Shown: positions 14,006-22,596 of the stretch, in pieces | How the letters are laid out: each line of letters starts with the position of its first letter | Numbering within the stretch: position 1 is the first letter of the stretch | IMG/VR virus record: IMGVR_UViG_3300025327_000566 | Coordinates: 1-26,321 of that record | DNA: 26,321 bases | Source: a virus | Direction: 5' to 3' (one strand) | The notes under the pieces: generated by a model | Told to the model about the DNA's origin: nothing | The model's input: the letters and a program-made list of their open reading frames with translations, nothing else | Database searches by the model: none | Program-made: the position numbers and the translations under genes

Positions 14006-14017
14006 AAGGAGTACAAA
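14006..14017 (+). promoter_or_regulatory. Shine-Dalgarno supporting a TTG start of the fibre gene
   Basis: AAGGAG at 14006-14011 lies six bases before TTG 14018. No ATG or GTG fits this site, so it decides for the rare TTG start. Confidence 0.75.
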
Positions 14018-14944
14018 TTGTCTTCAAGTTATCCTGGGACTATACAATCAGTAACTGATTACGCAGGGACAGTAACTCTTGCTAATGCAGATCACGCAAA
14101 TTGGCATGCTACAACATCAGATACTGTGGAAGCAATAGAGACTGTACTTGGTACAACTGCAGGAACTTCAGTATTAAAAAACTTTGCTGCAGGAGATTTT
14201 CCTGCAAGAATAAACTCGTCAAACGTATTACAGCAAGCACTGCAAGGGACTATAAATACTTCAACTTTAGGTACTCCAACAGTAATACTTGGCTCTGACG
14301 CAACAGGTGATTTACACTACAGGTCTGCAGGTGGGACTATGACAAGGCTTGGGGTTGGTAGTAATGGACAGTATTTGACAACAAATGGTACAACACCATC
14401 GTGGGGAAGTGTGAGTACAGATTATCAAAGTGGTACACAAATTTATGCCACTGACGGTGGTGCAAACGATACCTATGCCATTACTTTATCTCCTGTTCCT
14501 GGTTCTTTAACAACGGGGATGGTGGTACATTTTAAAGCAAATACAGTAAATACAGGTTCAGCAAGTTTAAATGTAAACTCTCTTGGCGAAAAGCCAATTT
14601 ATAAAAGTCAGAATAAACTACTTGATACAGGAGATATAAAAGCGAACCAACTTACATCAGTTATATATGATGGTACAAACTTTCAGCTTTTAGGAATGTC
14701 TGGTAAAAGAATTGAAGCTGGTCGTGGCACGAGTGATGGTAGTGGCGATGTGTCTGTAACATTCACACAAGCGTTTTCTGCAGCACCTAATCTTGTTGTA
14801 ATGGCTGCACCAGCTGGTGGCACACCTTGTTATGCAAACATTTCAGCAGCTATTACTACATCAGGAGTTTCAATAAGAACTTATGGTTCCGTTGGTGCTC
14901 TTTTAGGTACGGTGCCTGTTGAATGGATGGCATTTGGATATTAA
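14018..14944 (+). CDS. Tail fibre / receptor-binding protein with lectin-like C-terminus
   Basis: The 308-residue protein starts at TTG with a good AAGGAG. Its N-terminal part (DYAGTVTLANADHANWHATTSDTVEAIETVLGT) resembles the attachment region of phage fibres. GDLHYRSAGGTMTRL followed by GSNGQYLTTNGTTPSW (about 105-130) is a motif seen in many tail fibres. The centre (FKANTVNTGSASLNVNSLGE, then VIYDGTNFQLL) resembles repeated fibre domains. The C-terminal 79 residues from KRIEAGRGTSDG contain SVTFTQAFSAAPNLVVMAAP and end VEWMAFGY, the layout of H-type lectin domains that bind sugars. It probably recognises a cell-surface glycan. It lies directly before the giant repeat protein, with a three-base gap. 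Confidence 0.78.
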   Translation: MSSSYPGTIQSVTDYAGTVTLANADHANWHATTSDTVEAIETVLGTTAGTSVLKNFAAGDFPARINSSNVLQQALQGTINTSTLGTPTVILGSDATGDLHYRSAGGTMTRLGVGSNGQYLTTNGTTPSWGSVSTDYQSGTQIYATDGGANDTYAITLSPVPGSLTTGMVVHFKANTVNTGSASLNVNSLGEKPIYKSQNKLLDTGDIKANQLTSVIYDGTNFQLLGMSGKRIEAGRGTSDGSGDVSVTFTQAFSAAPNLVVMAAPAGGTPCYANISAAITTSGVSIRTYGSVGALLGTVPVEWMAFGY

Positions 14945-14947
14945 CTT

Positions 14948-17900
14948 ATGGCAATAGAAGTAATAAAAGTAACAGATGGCACACAAACACCTATAGGTTT
15001 TGATCAGGTCGGCACTGTCTATGAACAGGTGATAAAACTTGATATAAGTGCAGATGGTGCGGCTTCAGCAATTTTATATGATGGCAAAGTACAGGGTGGA
15101 ACAATAAATGCAGCAACGGTTGCTGGTGGTTCTATTGCTGTAACTGCGGGTACTGTAAATGTTACAGCTTTTGGTGCAGACATACCAGGTGGCACAATCG
15201 ATTTAGTAACCCGTGTAGGAAATGTTGGAACATTGGAAGTGGGTACAATTTCAATTTTACCTAACATACCGGGAGGGACTTTAGGTCTTATTACAAGGGT
15301 AGGGAATCTCGGTACTGTAGAATCAGGTACTCTAACAAGTGTTGGTTCAGTAAGTGGTGTTGGTGGAACTGTAATGGTTGATATTGTGGCTGGTGATATC
15401 GTTGCTTCACTAGGTACTATAAATTCAGGAACAATTACAAGGGTTGAACAGGGTTCTATTAATGTTACTGCAGCAACTATTACAGCTGGTTCTATTAGGG
15501 TTACAGTAGGTACAACTGGTGGTGCTGTAGCATCAGGTGCTGCTGCAGTTGGTAATCCAAATATTATAGCGGGAACTGATAGTGGTGGAACGGTATATTC
15601 TTTTCTAACTGACACAACTGGTCATGTAAAAGCAGATATTTTAACAGGAACTGTAACAAATGTGGGAAGTGTTGTTGGGATTGGTTCAGTATCTAATGTT
15701 GCTTTTATTCATAATGCCGGAACGATAGCAGCTTTACCCGATCTTACTGGTGGGACTGTAGATTTAGTTACAACCGTAAGTAACTTAACAAACGGCAGTG
15801 TAAGAATGACAGTTGGGACTTTGACGGTTATGCCTAACGTACCAGGTGGAACACTAGGTGTTGTGTCATCTCTTACTACAGGGTCAATAATTGTAACAAA
15901 CGGTACGGTTGCTGCAGGTACAGTTGGGGGTAAAGCTGCTAGTGGAGTGGTAATATCAGGTAATCCCATACCCGTTGGTGGTACAGATAGTGGTGGAACG
16001 GTATATTCTTTCTTAACGGACACATTAGGACATATGAAAGTGGATATGGTGAGTGGAACACTTAACGTTGGTACTGTTACAACATCTGTTCAAGTTGGCA
16101 CTATTAATGTTGGAACTATAAATACAGGAACTATAAATGCGGGAACAGTTGATTTATTAAAAGCTGGAACTGTAACAAGACTCGAACAAGGATCAGTAAA
16201 CGTAACTGTTGGAACGATAGGCGGAAAAGCAGCATCTGGTGCTGTAGCTGTTGCTAACCCAGTTTTTATTGCAGGGACAGACCCGGGCGGGACTGTGTAT
16301 GGTTTAAGAACGGATACAGCAGGGGTTTTACAAATAAATGGTACTGTTTCTACAGGCGGTGCGGGAACACAAGCAGTACGTCTTGTAGACGGTACTTTGA
16401 CTAGGGTTGAGGGTGGAACGCTAGGACTTATAACAAGAGTGGGAAATATCGGAACTTTGGAAGTTGGAACGGTAACCATAGGGGCTGTTAATTCCATAGG
16501 AACATTAGGAACATTGCAATTAGGTACTGTGGTTGTTAACGCTGGAACAAATGTAATAGGAAACGTAGGATTAGTGGATTCATCAGGTATTTATGGTTTG
16601 GATTTTATTGTTACACAAACTGACGGTGCTTCAGATGGCTTAAACGGACTTGTAGCTTCATCTTTTGGTTATTACCACAATGGAACTAACTGGGACAGAG
16701 TGCGAGGTGATCTTACTAACGGACTTCTTGTAAATTTAGGGGCAAACAATGATGCGGTTATAACTGCCGGTACCATAACGCATGGAACTATAGATGTTGG
16801 AACAATTACTGTTGGTACAGTATATAAAGGTGTACCAGCACCAGCTGCTGGTAGTCTAACTGCAGCGGGGACTGTAACTGTTGCCGGAAGTCAGAACGAT
16901 ACTGTCTATTGGGAAGTTGGCGGAACATGGGTAGGAACTGCATTTTTTGAAGGACAAGTAGGAACAAGTACTTATTTTGCAGTACCAGTAACAACACCGC
17001 TTGGGGTTATAGGAACACAAACTACAAGTAATGGTGCTTTTTTAATGTCAGCTACGGGACTCGATAATACCAGACTTAGAGTTACTTACAGTTCAGGTAC
17101 ATTGACTCACAACGAACGTGCTTCTAATTTCTTCTCAAACTTAAGTTATATAATGGCTGGTTCTGTAACTAATATGGGATCAGTTTCAAATATTGGCCAG
17201 CTTTATAATGCTGGGACTATACAAACAATACTTGCAGGGACTATAAATAACTCTGGTACAACAACAGGTGTTGGAGTAGTTTCAATGTTAAGTGCCGGTA
17301 CCGTTACAAAACTGGAACAGGGTTCTATTAATGTTACAGCGGGAACAATTACAGCAGGGACTTTAACTGCTTTGGCAAACGGTACAGTTACTGCGGGTTC
17401 TATAAGAGTGACGTTAGGAACAGTTGTAGGTGCGGCAGCTTCCGGTGCGGCAGCTTCCGGTGGCCCGGTATTAACTGGTGGTACAGATGGCGGTGGTACT
17501 GTTTATAGTTTTCTAACTGATACAACAGGGCATATGAAAGCCGATCTTTTAACGGGTACTGTAACAAGTGTTGGTTCCGTTACAGGTGTTGGGGTTGTTA
17601 CAAACCTTACAAGTGGTTCTGTAAGAATGACAGTTGGGACTTTGACGGTTATGCCTAACGTACCAGGTGGAACACTAGGTCTCTTACAAGCTGGTACTAT
17701 AAGTATGTTATCTGCAGGTACAGTATCGATGTTAAATGCAGGAACTCTAACGACAATTCCTAATATTCCAGGTGGAACAATAGGTGTTGTATCAAGTTTA
17801 ACTACAGGTTCAATAGCAGTAACAGCAGGAACAGTGATAATGACCAATGGCACTATCGGTGCGGGAACAGTTGTTGTTTCTGCAGCTACTATTGCAGCAG

Positions 17901-18262
17901 GTACAATTTCTGCAAGAAATACAGAAAATATTTTAACTTATGGTACACAGTTTGCAGCAACAGCTGCAGCTTACGCAACTCTAGTTGGTTCGGCATCGGT
18001 TGGTTCTGGGACATCTTTATACATGCAGAACTTTAATCTTATCAACCCCGCTGGTACAGTATTGGCACTTCTTGGTCTTGGTACAGCATTAAATGGGACT
18101 TCAGTATTATTTAGAGGAATACTTGGAACACAAACTGTTGGCGGGATACAAAAATCATGGGATAAACCCGTTAATGCAGGAATGACTAACCAAGATTTGG
18201 TTGTATACTTAGGTGCTGCAGGAACAGTTGATGTTACAGTTAGTTATTTCATAAAGGTATAG
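14948..18262 (+). CDS. Giant Gly/Thr-repeat beta-solenoid-like virion protein, 1104 aa
   Basis: This protein is dominated by short repeats with GT followed by I, V or L about every 6-12 residues, which suggests a stacked beta-strand fibre or solenoid. Recurrent modules include IPGGT-L-G-LITRVGN-GT-E-GT, MPNVPGGTLG and VTRLEQGSINVTAGTITAG. A second module of about 38 residues (A-SG, NP, GTD-GGTVYSFLTDT-GHMK) occurs four times, near residues 193, 331, 427 and 828. A non-repeat domain lies near 625-735 (VYWEVGGTWVGTAFFEGQVG), and the last 100 residues (YMQNFNLINPAGTVLALLG to VDVTVSYFIKV) form a different closing domain. It contains nucleotide-level repeats (separate entries). It is likely a long surface fibre or tail appendage. 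Its Thr/Ser-rich surface makes it a candidate acceptor for the neighbouring glycosyltransferases, which is inference. Confidence 0.75.
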   Translation: MAIEVIKVTDGTQTPIGFDQVGTVYEQVIKLDISADGAASAILYDGKVQGGTINAATVAGGSIAVTAGTVNVTAFGADIPGGTIDLVTRVGNVGTLEVGTISILPNIPGGTLGLITRVGNLGTVESGTLTSVGSVSGVGGTVMVDIVAGDIVASLGTINSGTITRVEQGSINVTAATITAGSIRVTVGTTGGAVASGAAAVGNPNIIAGTDSGGTVYSFLTDTTGHVKADILTGTVTNVGSVVGIGSVSNVAFIHNAGTIAALPDLTGGTVDLVTTVSNLTNGSVRMTVGTLTVMPNVPGGTLGVVSSLTTGSIIVTNGTVAAGTVGGKAASGVVISGNPIPVGGTDSGGTVYSFLTDTLGHMKVDMVSGTLNVGTVTTSVQVGTINVGTINTGTINAGTVDLLKAGTVTRLEQGSVNVTVGTIGGKAASGAVAVANPVFIAGTDPGGTVYGLRTDTAGVLQINGTVSTGGAGTQAVRLVDGTLTRVEGGTLGLITRVGNIGTLEVGTVTIGAVNSIGTLGTLQLGTVVVNAGTNVIGNVGLVDSSGIYGLDFIVTQTDGASDGLNGLVASSFGYYHNGTNWDRVRGDLTNGLLVNLGANNDAVITAGTITHGTIDVGTITVGTVYKGVPAPAAGSLTAAGTVTVAGSQNDTVYWEVGGTWVGTAFFEGQVGTSTYFAVPVTTPLGVIGTQTTSNGAFLMSATGLDNTRLRVTYSSGTLTHNERASNFFSNLSYIMAGSVTNMGSVSNIGQLYNAGTIQTILAGTINNSGTTTGVGVVSMLSAGTVTKLEQGSINVTAGTITAGTLTALANGTVTAGSIRVTLGTVVGAAASGAAASGGPVLTGGTDGGGTVYSFLTDTTGHMKADLLTGTVTSVGSVTGVGVVTNLTSGSVRMTVGTLTVMPNVPGGTLGLLQAGTISMLSAGTVSMLNAGTLTTIPNIPGGTIGVVSSLTTGSIAVTAGTVIMTNGTIGAGTVVVSAATIAAGTISARNTENILTYGTQFAATAAAYATLVGSASVGSGTSLYMQNFNLINPAGTVLALLGLGTALNGTSVLFRGILGTQTVGGIQKSWDKPVNAGMTNQDLVVYLGAAGTVDVTVSYFIKV
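15578..15603 (+). repeat. 26-bp direct repeat, copy 1 (GTD-GGTVYSF module)
   Basis: This stretch is identical to 15986-16011. It encodes the DSGGTVYSF part of the four-copy module in the giant repeat protein; the fourth copy near 17490 uses different codons. Confidence 0.85.
15799..15859 (+). repeat. 61-bp perfect direct repeat, copy 1
   Basis: These 61 bases are identical to 17620-17680 and encode VRMTVGTLTVMPNVPGGTLG in both places. Identity at silent positions points to recent duplication or gene conversion, since other copies of the module have diverged. Confidence 0.92.
15986..16011 (+). repeat. 26-bp direct repeat, copy 2
   Basis: Identical to 15578-15603, about 400 bases downstream in the same gene. 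Confidence 0.85.
17429..17458 (+). repeat. Perfect 15-bp tandem duplication
   Basis: GGTGCGGCAGCTTCC occurs twice in direct succession (17429-17443 and 17444-17458), encoding GAAAS twice in the giant repeat protein. It keeps the reading frame and may vary in copy number. Confidence 0.9.
17620..17680 (+). repeat. 61-bp perfect direct repeat, copy 2
   Basis: Identical to 15799-15859. The flanking sequences differ on both sides, so the duplicated unit is sharply bounded. Confidence 0.92.
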
Positions 18263-18265
18263 AAA

Positions 18266-18547
18266 ATGGTAAAGGGTTCAATTATTTTTCCTATAGATAA
18301 AAAAGTAGATTTAAATAAACTTGGTGCAGATATTGCAAAAGCAATGCAGTGGAAAACTTATATCAGCATCAACGATAAAGACTGTTTTTCAGGTCTTAAC
18401 GCTGATGAAGTGGAAATTAATGGTGTTTGGTATAACCGCATACTAATTGTTTGGACTTATGACGGTGTTATAGGTAAAGAGCTTGAAGATTTATCTGTTG
18501 CAGATAGAAATAAAATAGAGGGAGCAATAAGCATATATGGCGGTTAA
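18266..18547 (+). CDS. Hypothetical protein, 93 aa
   Basis: The gene starts three bases after the giant repeat protein and overlaps the next gene by 11 bases. The product (VKGSIIFPIDKKVDLNKLGADIAKAMQWKTYIS..., then VEINGVWYNRILIVWTYDGVIG, ending in a short helix) looks like a small alpha/beta domain with no repeats. It contrasts with the beta-rich proteins on both sides. No family is recognised. A role as a folding chaperone or an attachment adaptor for the preceding fibre is possible, since such small genes often follow fibre genes, but nothing in the sequence shows it. No Shine-Dalgarno is obvious; AAAGG is present at 18255-18259. Confidence 0.6.
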   Translation: MVKGSIIFPIDKKVDLNKLGADIAKAMQWKTYISINDKDCFSGLNADEVEINGVWYNRILIVWTYDGVIGKELEDLSVADRNKIEGAISIYGG

Positions 18548-19745
18548 TAAATTTGAACAAGCTGTTTCTTTAATAACCACTACAAGATCAACAGCATCTC
18601 CTACATATACAGTAGCAGAAGATAGAAAAGCTATTTGGCACTACGATGCTGATGTTTATGACGCTGTTTCAGCAATTTATCTTGAACTAAACGGGAGGGT
18701 TGATGCTACAGCAACAGGAACTATAGGACTTCATGATACCTCCAATAATCTTGTTACAGGTGCGGAAGCTACAACAACACATGTTGGAGTTCCTAACACA
18801 AGAACTAGAAGTGGGGATATAAAGGGAAATTTAGTTGATGGTACGAACTACCATGTAAAGTATAAAACTTCTGCCTCTACTTTTAGAACTGACTCAGCCA
18901 AAATAATAATTGTTCATAGTGGTGGTGTTACTAAGACTGAAGTAAATATAGAAATTGGAGAAAAATTAAACGCTACAGCCACTTATGCTTATATTACTGA
19001 TTATGCTGAATGGTTGTACACTGCAGCCGAATATGATCCTACGCCTACAATTTATTTTGAGGCTACACTAAAACCCTCTAATTCTTCCCGTACTGTTTAT
19101 GCTCAACTTTATGATGTAACTGCTGGTGCCGCTGTTGCTTCATCAGAAGTTACTCATACAGGAGATACAACCACAACCCGTAAAAGAAGTGCTGCTATAA
19201 CTCTTGTTGATGGGAATATTTATAGGGCGCAGGTTAAAGGTGATTCGGGAACTTCAGAAGATATAACCTGTACCAGAATAATTATTCAACAATCTGGTTC
19301 TTTAGTGAAAACCACTGTATATTTTGTGGTTTTAAATACTTATACTTCTGGTGATCAGACTTCTTATACTAATCAGGATAGGGAAATGCTCTATGACGGC
19401 TCTACCAACTGGTCGGTAGCTTCCGCTTTATACTATTATGAGGCTAGTTTAAAATCAGACGATGGCACTAAAACAGTGTACTATCAATTTTATAACGAAA
19501 CAGATACTACACAAATTGGAGAGGTTTCTACAGTGTCAACCAGTTATGTTAGACTCAGAACAGGATCATTGACGATGCCTTCTGATGACGGTAACGAAAT
19601 AGATGGAGGCAGAAAAGGATCAGGAGCTTTTTTCAACGCCACTGCTACTAGGTCTTTCTTTATTGCAGTTTTAACTTTAAATACAGATGCTGTGGGAGGT
19701 GCCAATAAAATTGGTACACTAAATTTAATGGGGGTCGGTAACTAA
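18537..19745 (+). CDS. Triple-repeat beta-sandwich surface protein, 402 aa
   Basis: The protein consists of three tandem domains of about 130 residues (roughly 1-130, 131-255, 256-390). They align on YLELNGRVDATATGTIGLHD, YFEATLKPSNSSRTVYAQLYD and YYEASLKSDDGTKTVYYQFYN. The first two also align on AKIIIVHSGG and TRIIIQQSGS near their ends. The domains are strongly diverged, so the duplication is old. Each looks like a jelly-roll or Ig-like sandwich, as in carbohydrate-binding modules; no binding residues can be assigned. The protein probably sits on the virion surface or tail. It overlaps the upstream gene by 11 bases and the downstream gene by one base (TAATG). It is rich in Thr and Ser, like the other candidate glycoproteins of this block. 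Confidence 0.68.
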   Translation: MAVNKFEQAVSLITTTRSTASPTYTVAEDRKAIWHYDADVYDAVSAIYLELNGRVDATATGTIGLHDTSNNLVTGAEATTTHVGVPNTRTRSGDIKGNLVDGTNYHVKYKTSASTFRTDSAKIIIVHSGGVTKTEVNIEIGEKLNATATYAYITDYAEWLYTAAEYDPTPTIYFEATLKPSNSSRTVYAQLYDVTAGAAVASSEVTHTGDTTTTRKRSAAITLVDGNIYRAQVKGDSGTSEDITCTRIIIQQSGSLVKTTVYFVVLNTYTSGDQTSYTNQDREMLYDGSTNWSVASALYYYEASLKSDDGTKTVYYQFYNETDTTQIGEVSTVSTSYVRLRTGSLTMPSDDGNEIDGGRKGSGAFFNATATRSFFIAVLTLNTDAVGGANKIGTLNLMGVGN

Positions 19746-20029
19746 TGGCTGGACTAATATTCTTATGGCAGGGTATTCCAGCAGTTTTAGTAAACACAGA
19801 TAGTGGTTTAAAACCAGATGTTCTAATAGATGTTTTAGAACCCATACTTTTTGTTGATAGTACCGATGCAGTATTTACAGATTCCACTGTAACTGTAAAC
19901 GATAGTGTAATAACTGTAAACGATGGAACTGCGTTGGTTGGTGGCAGAGACACGTTTAGCTGGAAAGCAAATATTTCTGCTAAAATAGACGATATAAAGC
20001 CTATATTCTTTAAAGTTGGAGATTTATGA
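19745..20029 (+). CDS. Small structural-region protein, 94 aa
   Basis: The 94-residue product starts MAGLIFLWQGIPAVLVN, has an acidic centre (LIDVLEPILFVDSTDAVFTDS) and two nearly identical strand units (STVTVNDSVITVNDGTALV), then ends with SWKANISAKIDDIKPIFFKVGDL. No family is recognised. The start is shared with the previous stop (TAATG), and the stop overlaps the next start by four bases (ATGA), so it is firmly part of the tail operon. The VTVND repeat echoes the strand-rich style of its neighbours. It could be a small linker between the surface protein and the neck, but this is only from position. Confidence 0.6.
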   Translation: MAGLIFLWQGIPAVLVNTDSGLKPDVLIDVLEPILFVDSTDAVFTDSTVTVNDSVITVNDGTALVGGRDTFSWKANISAKIDDIKPIFFKVGDL

Positions 20030-21168
20030 TAGTTAAAATTGTTAATAATCTTGATAAAATATCACCGTACTCGTTTTTAAGCGGTAGTGTTGCATCAGGT
20101 GCCGGTACTTTTCCTGTTAAAAATATCAACACGTTTTCTGCAAATTGGGCAATACAATTTGGTGCAACCAAAGAAGAAAAATCCGAAATACTTGTAATTT
20201 CTGCATCAGCACCATCAGGTACAGCACTTGTTACAACAGGCACAGCTAGATTTGATCACCCCGAAGATACATTAGTATATGCGACTCATTATGACCAAGT
20301 AATTTTTAAAAGGTCGACAAGTGGAACCGCTGGTACTGCTACGGCAATGACAAACGGTACAGTTACAATTACACCGGATTCGCAGTATACCCAATTTGAT
20401 GATACAAGTGGTGCAACAACCTATGCGTATAAAGCGCAGTTTGTAAACTCCGTTAGCGGTGATTTATCAAGCGAGTCTGACTGGCTCACACCTAGTGGGT
20501 ATACTTTTTACTCAAAGTATAGTTTAAGGGAGAGAACAAAGAATAAATTATTTTCAGCCAATTATATAAAAAACAACGACATGGTGGATGAGTGGATAAA
20601 TGAGTGGCTTGAAACCATGAATAATACTGCTGTTGAGGTTAACGAAGATTATAACATTGGAACTGTAAATGTTTCTTTTGGCACGAATGGTTTGGGGACA
20701 ATAACAAGCGCAGATTTTAAAGAAATTAGAAAATTAGATGTAACTACTGACGGTGCTAATTATTACAGGGCTGTGAGAATAAAGACCATTGATTTTGGGC
20801 CACAGGAAACTTTTGAATCAACCAATCCATATTTTTATATGGAGGGGGATACTGTATTTGCAGTTAAAAATGGGGATACTGCTGGTACTGCAAGAATAGT
20901 TTATTACAGACTTGGGACAACTTTAGCAAACGAAACAGACGAACTTCCAACAGTTATGAAAGGGTATACCAAGTCTTTTACAGATTATTGTTTATCGCAG
21001 TCTTATTACTTAGATAATAAAGTTGAGCTTGGAGACAGATTTAGTACCTTTGCACAAGCGGGCAAAGAATCATTTAAATTGGAAATAACACCGAGAGGAA
21101 AGACAGGCCCACAGTTTATACCGCTTGTTGATCCTATATCGGGAGATGATTTTTACGGATATTTATAA
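20026..21168 (+). CDS. Probable neck / head-tail adaptor protein with N-terminal beta domain
   Basis: The 380-residue protein has two parts. Residues 1-155 are strand-rich (SGSVASGAGTFPVKNINTF, EILVISASAPSGTALVTTG, RFDHPEDTLVYATHYDQVIF, then TYAYKAQFVNSVSGDLSSES), a domain type found in virion proteins of several phages. Residues 165-380 are more helical (LRERTKNKLFSANYIKNNDMVDEWINEWLETMNN) and end with LPTVMKGYTKSFTDYCLSQSYYLDNKVELGDRF, similar in layout to adaptor proteins that bind below the portal. The position just before the nozzle gene matches P22 gp4. The fit is by layout rather than clear motifs. Overlap with the upstream gene is four bases, and the next gene starts directly after the stop. 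Confidence 0.6.
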   Translation: MIVKIVNNLDKISPYSFLSGSVASGAGTFPVKNINTFSANWAIQFGATKEEKSEILVISASAPSGTALVTTGTARFDHPEDTLVYATHYDQVIFKRSTSGTAGTATAMTNGTVTITPDSQYTQFDDTSGATTYAYKAQFVNSVSGDLSSESDWLTPSGYTFYSKYSLRERTKNKLFSANYIKNNDMVDEWINEWLETMNNTAVEVNEDYNIGTVNVSFGTNGLGTITSADFKEIRKLDVTTDGANYYRAVRIKTIDFGPQETFESTNPYFYMEGDTVFAVKNGDTAGTARIVYYRLGTTLANETDELPTVMKGYTKSFTDYCLSQSYYLDNKVELGDRFSTFAQAGKESFKLEITPRGKTGPQFIPLVDPISGDDFYGYL

Positions 21169-22596
21169 ATGGCCACTCAAAGAATCTTTAATCTTACAGG
21201 TTTAAACTTATATACAAATCCTATTTTAAGAGATGAGGGACAGCCTATTCATTGTGTAAATATGGTTTCAGACCCAATGGGTGCAAAAACCAAAAGAAGT
21301 GGTTATGATACATTTTTAGGAACTGCGAATGGTAGTGCTGTAACTGATCTTTTTTCGTGGACAAAGGATGATGGATCACTTCTTGTTTATAGAAATAGTG
21401 GTGGACTTCTATATTACTCAACCAGTGGCACCGGTGTATGGACTATAGCTGGTAATGGTACTGTAACAGCAGGAAATCATGTGGGATATGCAATACTTAA
21501 TAACACTTTAATACTTGGAGATGGTGCAGGTTCTACAAGGCATACTACAAACGGCACTTCATTTACTGATACAACATTAGCACCTGTTGGTGAGCATTTC
21601 GCACAGTATTTAAATAGAGTTTATATAGGCGGTACAGCATCAACAGTCTTTTATTCAACATCAAATGATGTTACTAACTGGAATACATCAGGAACTTCTG
21701 ATTCAAGTTCTTTTAATATACACAGTGCTGGGAAGATAAACAAAGTCTTTAAATGTGCGGATAGGCTTGTTGGTTCCAAAACATCAGGTGAAATGTTTAG
21801 ATGGGATGGTTTATCTATTCTTGATATGTCAACAAATCAAGGCCTGAGTTCTCCTTACAGTGTTTCTCAAAAAGAGGGATTTTACTTTTATCTTAATAGA
21901 GATGGGATAGTCGGTTATGGTGGTGAAAGACCAAAGATTATATCAAACGCTATTCAATCACAAATTTACAACACTATGGGGAGTGCTATAGCAGGGAGTA
22001 ATTTTGACACACTTTCCGGTGTTACACATCACTACGATTACTATTTATCAGCAGGAACAATTACCGATACCTTATCAAGAGATCAAATAAATAACTGCGT
22101 AATAAAATACGACTTTATGAAAAATGAGTTCACAAATTACTCAATACCAGATTATCCTACAACGTGGCACTCGTTTAAAGATGCTAATGGAGTACAGCAA
22201 TTAGTGTTTGGTGATTCAACTGGACAGTGCTATAAGTTTGTAGGTACAGCAACAACAGATGATGGTGTTGCAATAGAATGTAAACTAGAGTTTGTTGTGG
22301 ACATGACACAACCTGAAAATGACAAGTTATGGAGATGGGTATATGTATTTACTAATCCTGGATGTCAGGCAAAATGCCAACTAGCTTTTGCAGATACTTA
22401 TAGGACTGATTCTAAAAACTGGATTGAAATTGGTGATTTAACAGCAGGAGTAACAGAATTTAGAATACCTACAGAGTTTCAAGGGCATGCTTCAAGAAGC
22501 AAGTTTATGTTTGTTAAATTTTACGAGACATCAAAAGATATGCCATTTACTTTATATGGCTTTGTGGTTGATGCGGATATAGAAACAGCAAAATGA
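21169..22596 (+). CDS. Tail nozzle / tubular protein (beta-propeller type)
   Basis: The 475-residue protein shows repeated strand-turn units with Gly, Asn and Asp: LFSWTKDDGSLLVYRNSGGLLYYS, YAILNNTLILGDGAGSTRHTTNG, YLNRVYIGGTASTVFYSTSNDVTNW and MFRWDGLSILDMS. The sequence FYSTSNDVTNW resembles the characteristic S-x-x-D/N-P/V-x-x-W segment of podovirus nozzle proteins (P22 gp10 and T7 gp12 type), which form a six-bladed propeller ring at the tail tip. The start LNLYTNPILRDEGQPIHCVNMVSDPMG is also typical: a viral-ring strand with RSGY following. It begins one base after the previous stop and overlaps the next gene by four bases. It would extend the neck and hold fibres or a needle. Confidence 0.78.
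   Translation: MATQRIFNLTGLNLYTNPILRDEGQPIHCVNMVSDPMGAKTKRSGYDTFLGTANGSAVTDLFSWTKDDGSLLVYRNSGGLLYYSTSGTGVWTIAGNGTVTAGNHVGYAILNNTLILGDGAGSTRHTTNGTSFTDTTLAPVGEHFAQYLNRVYIGGTASTVFYSTSNDVTNWNTSGTSDSSSFNIHSAGKINKVFKCADRLVGSKTSGEMFRWDGLSILDMSTNQGLSSPYSVSQKEGFYFYLNRDGIVGYGGERPKIISNAIQSQIYNTMGSAIAGSNFDTLSGVTHHYDYYLSAGTITDTLSRDQINNCVIKYDFMKNEFTNYSIPDYPTTWHSFKDANGVQQLVFGDSTGQCYKFVGTATTDDGVAIECKLEFVVDMTQPENDKLWRWVYVFTNPGCQAKCQLAFADTYRTDSKNWIEIGDLTAGVTEFRIPTEFQGHASRSKFMFVKFYETSKDMPFTLYGFVVDADIETAK

Noticed and set aside
15019-17853. Long open frames on the reverse strand across the repeat protein
   Set aside because: They are a by-product of the low-complexity repeats (few stop codons in any frame), have Pro/Val/Thr-only composition, and no ribosome binding sites.
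14948-18262. CRISPR array or diversity-generating retroelement
   Set aside because: The repeats are coding, irregularly spaced and diverged, and no reverse transcriptase, template repeat or cas gene is in the window.
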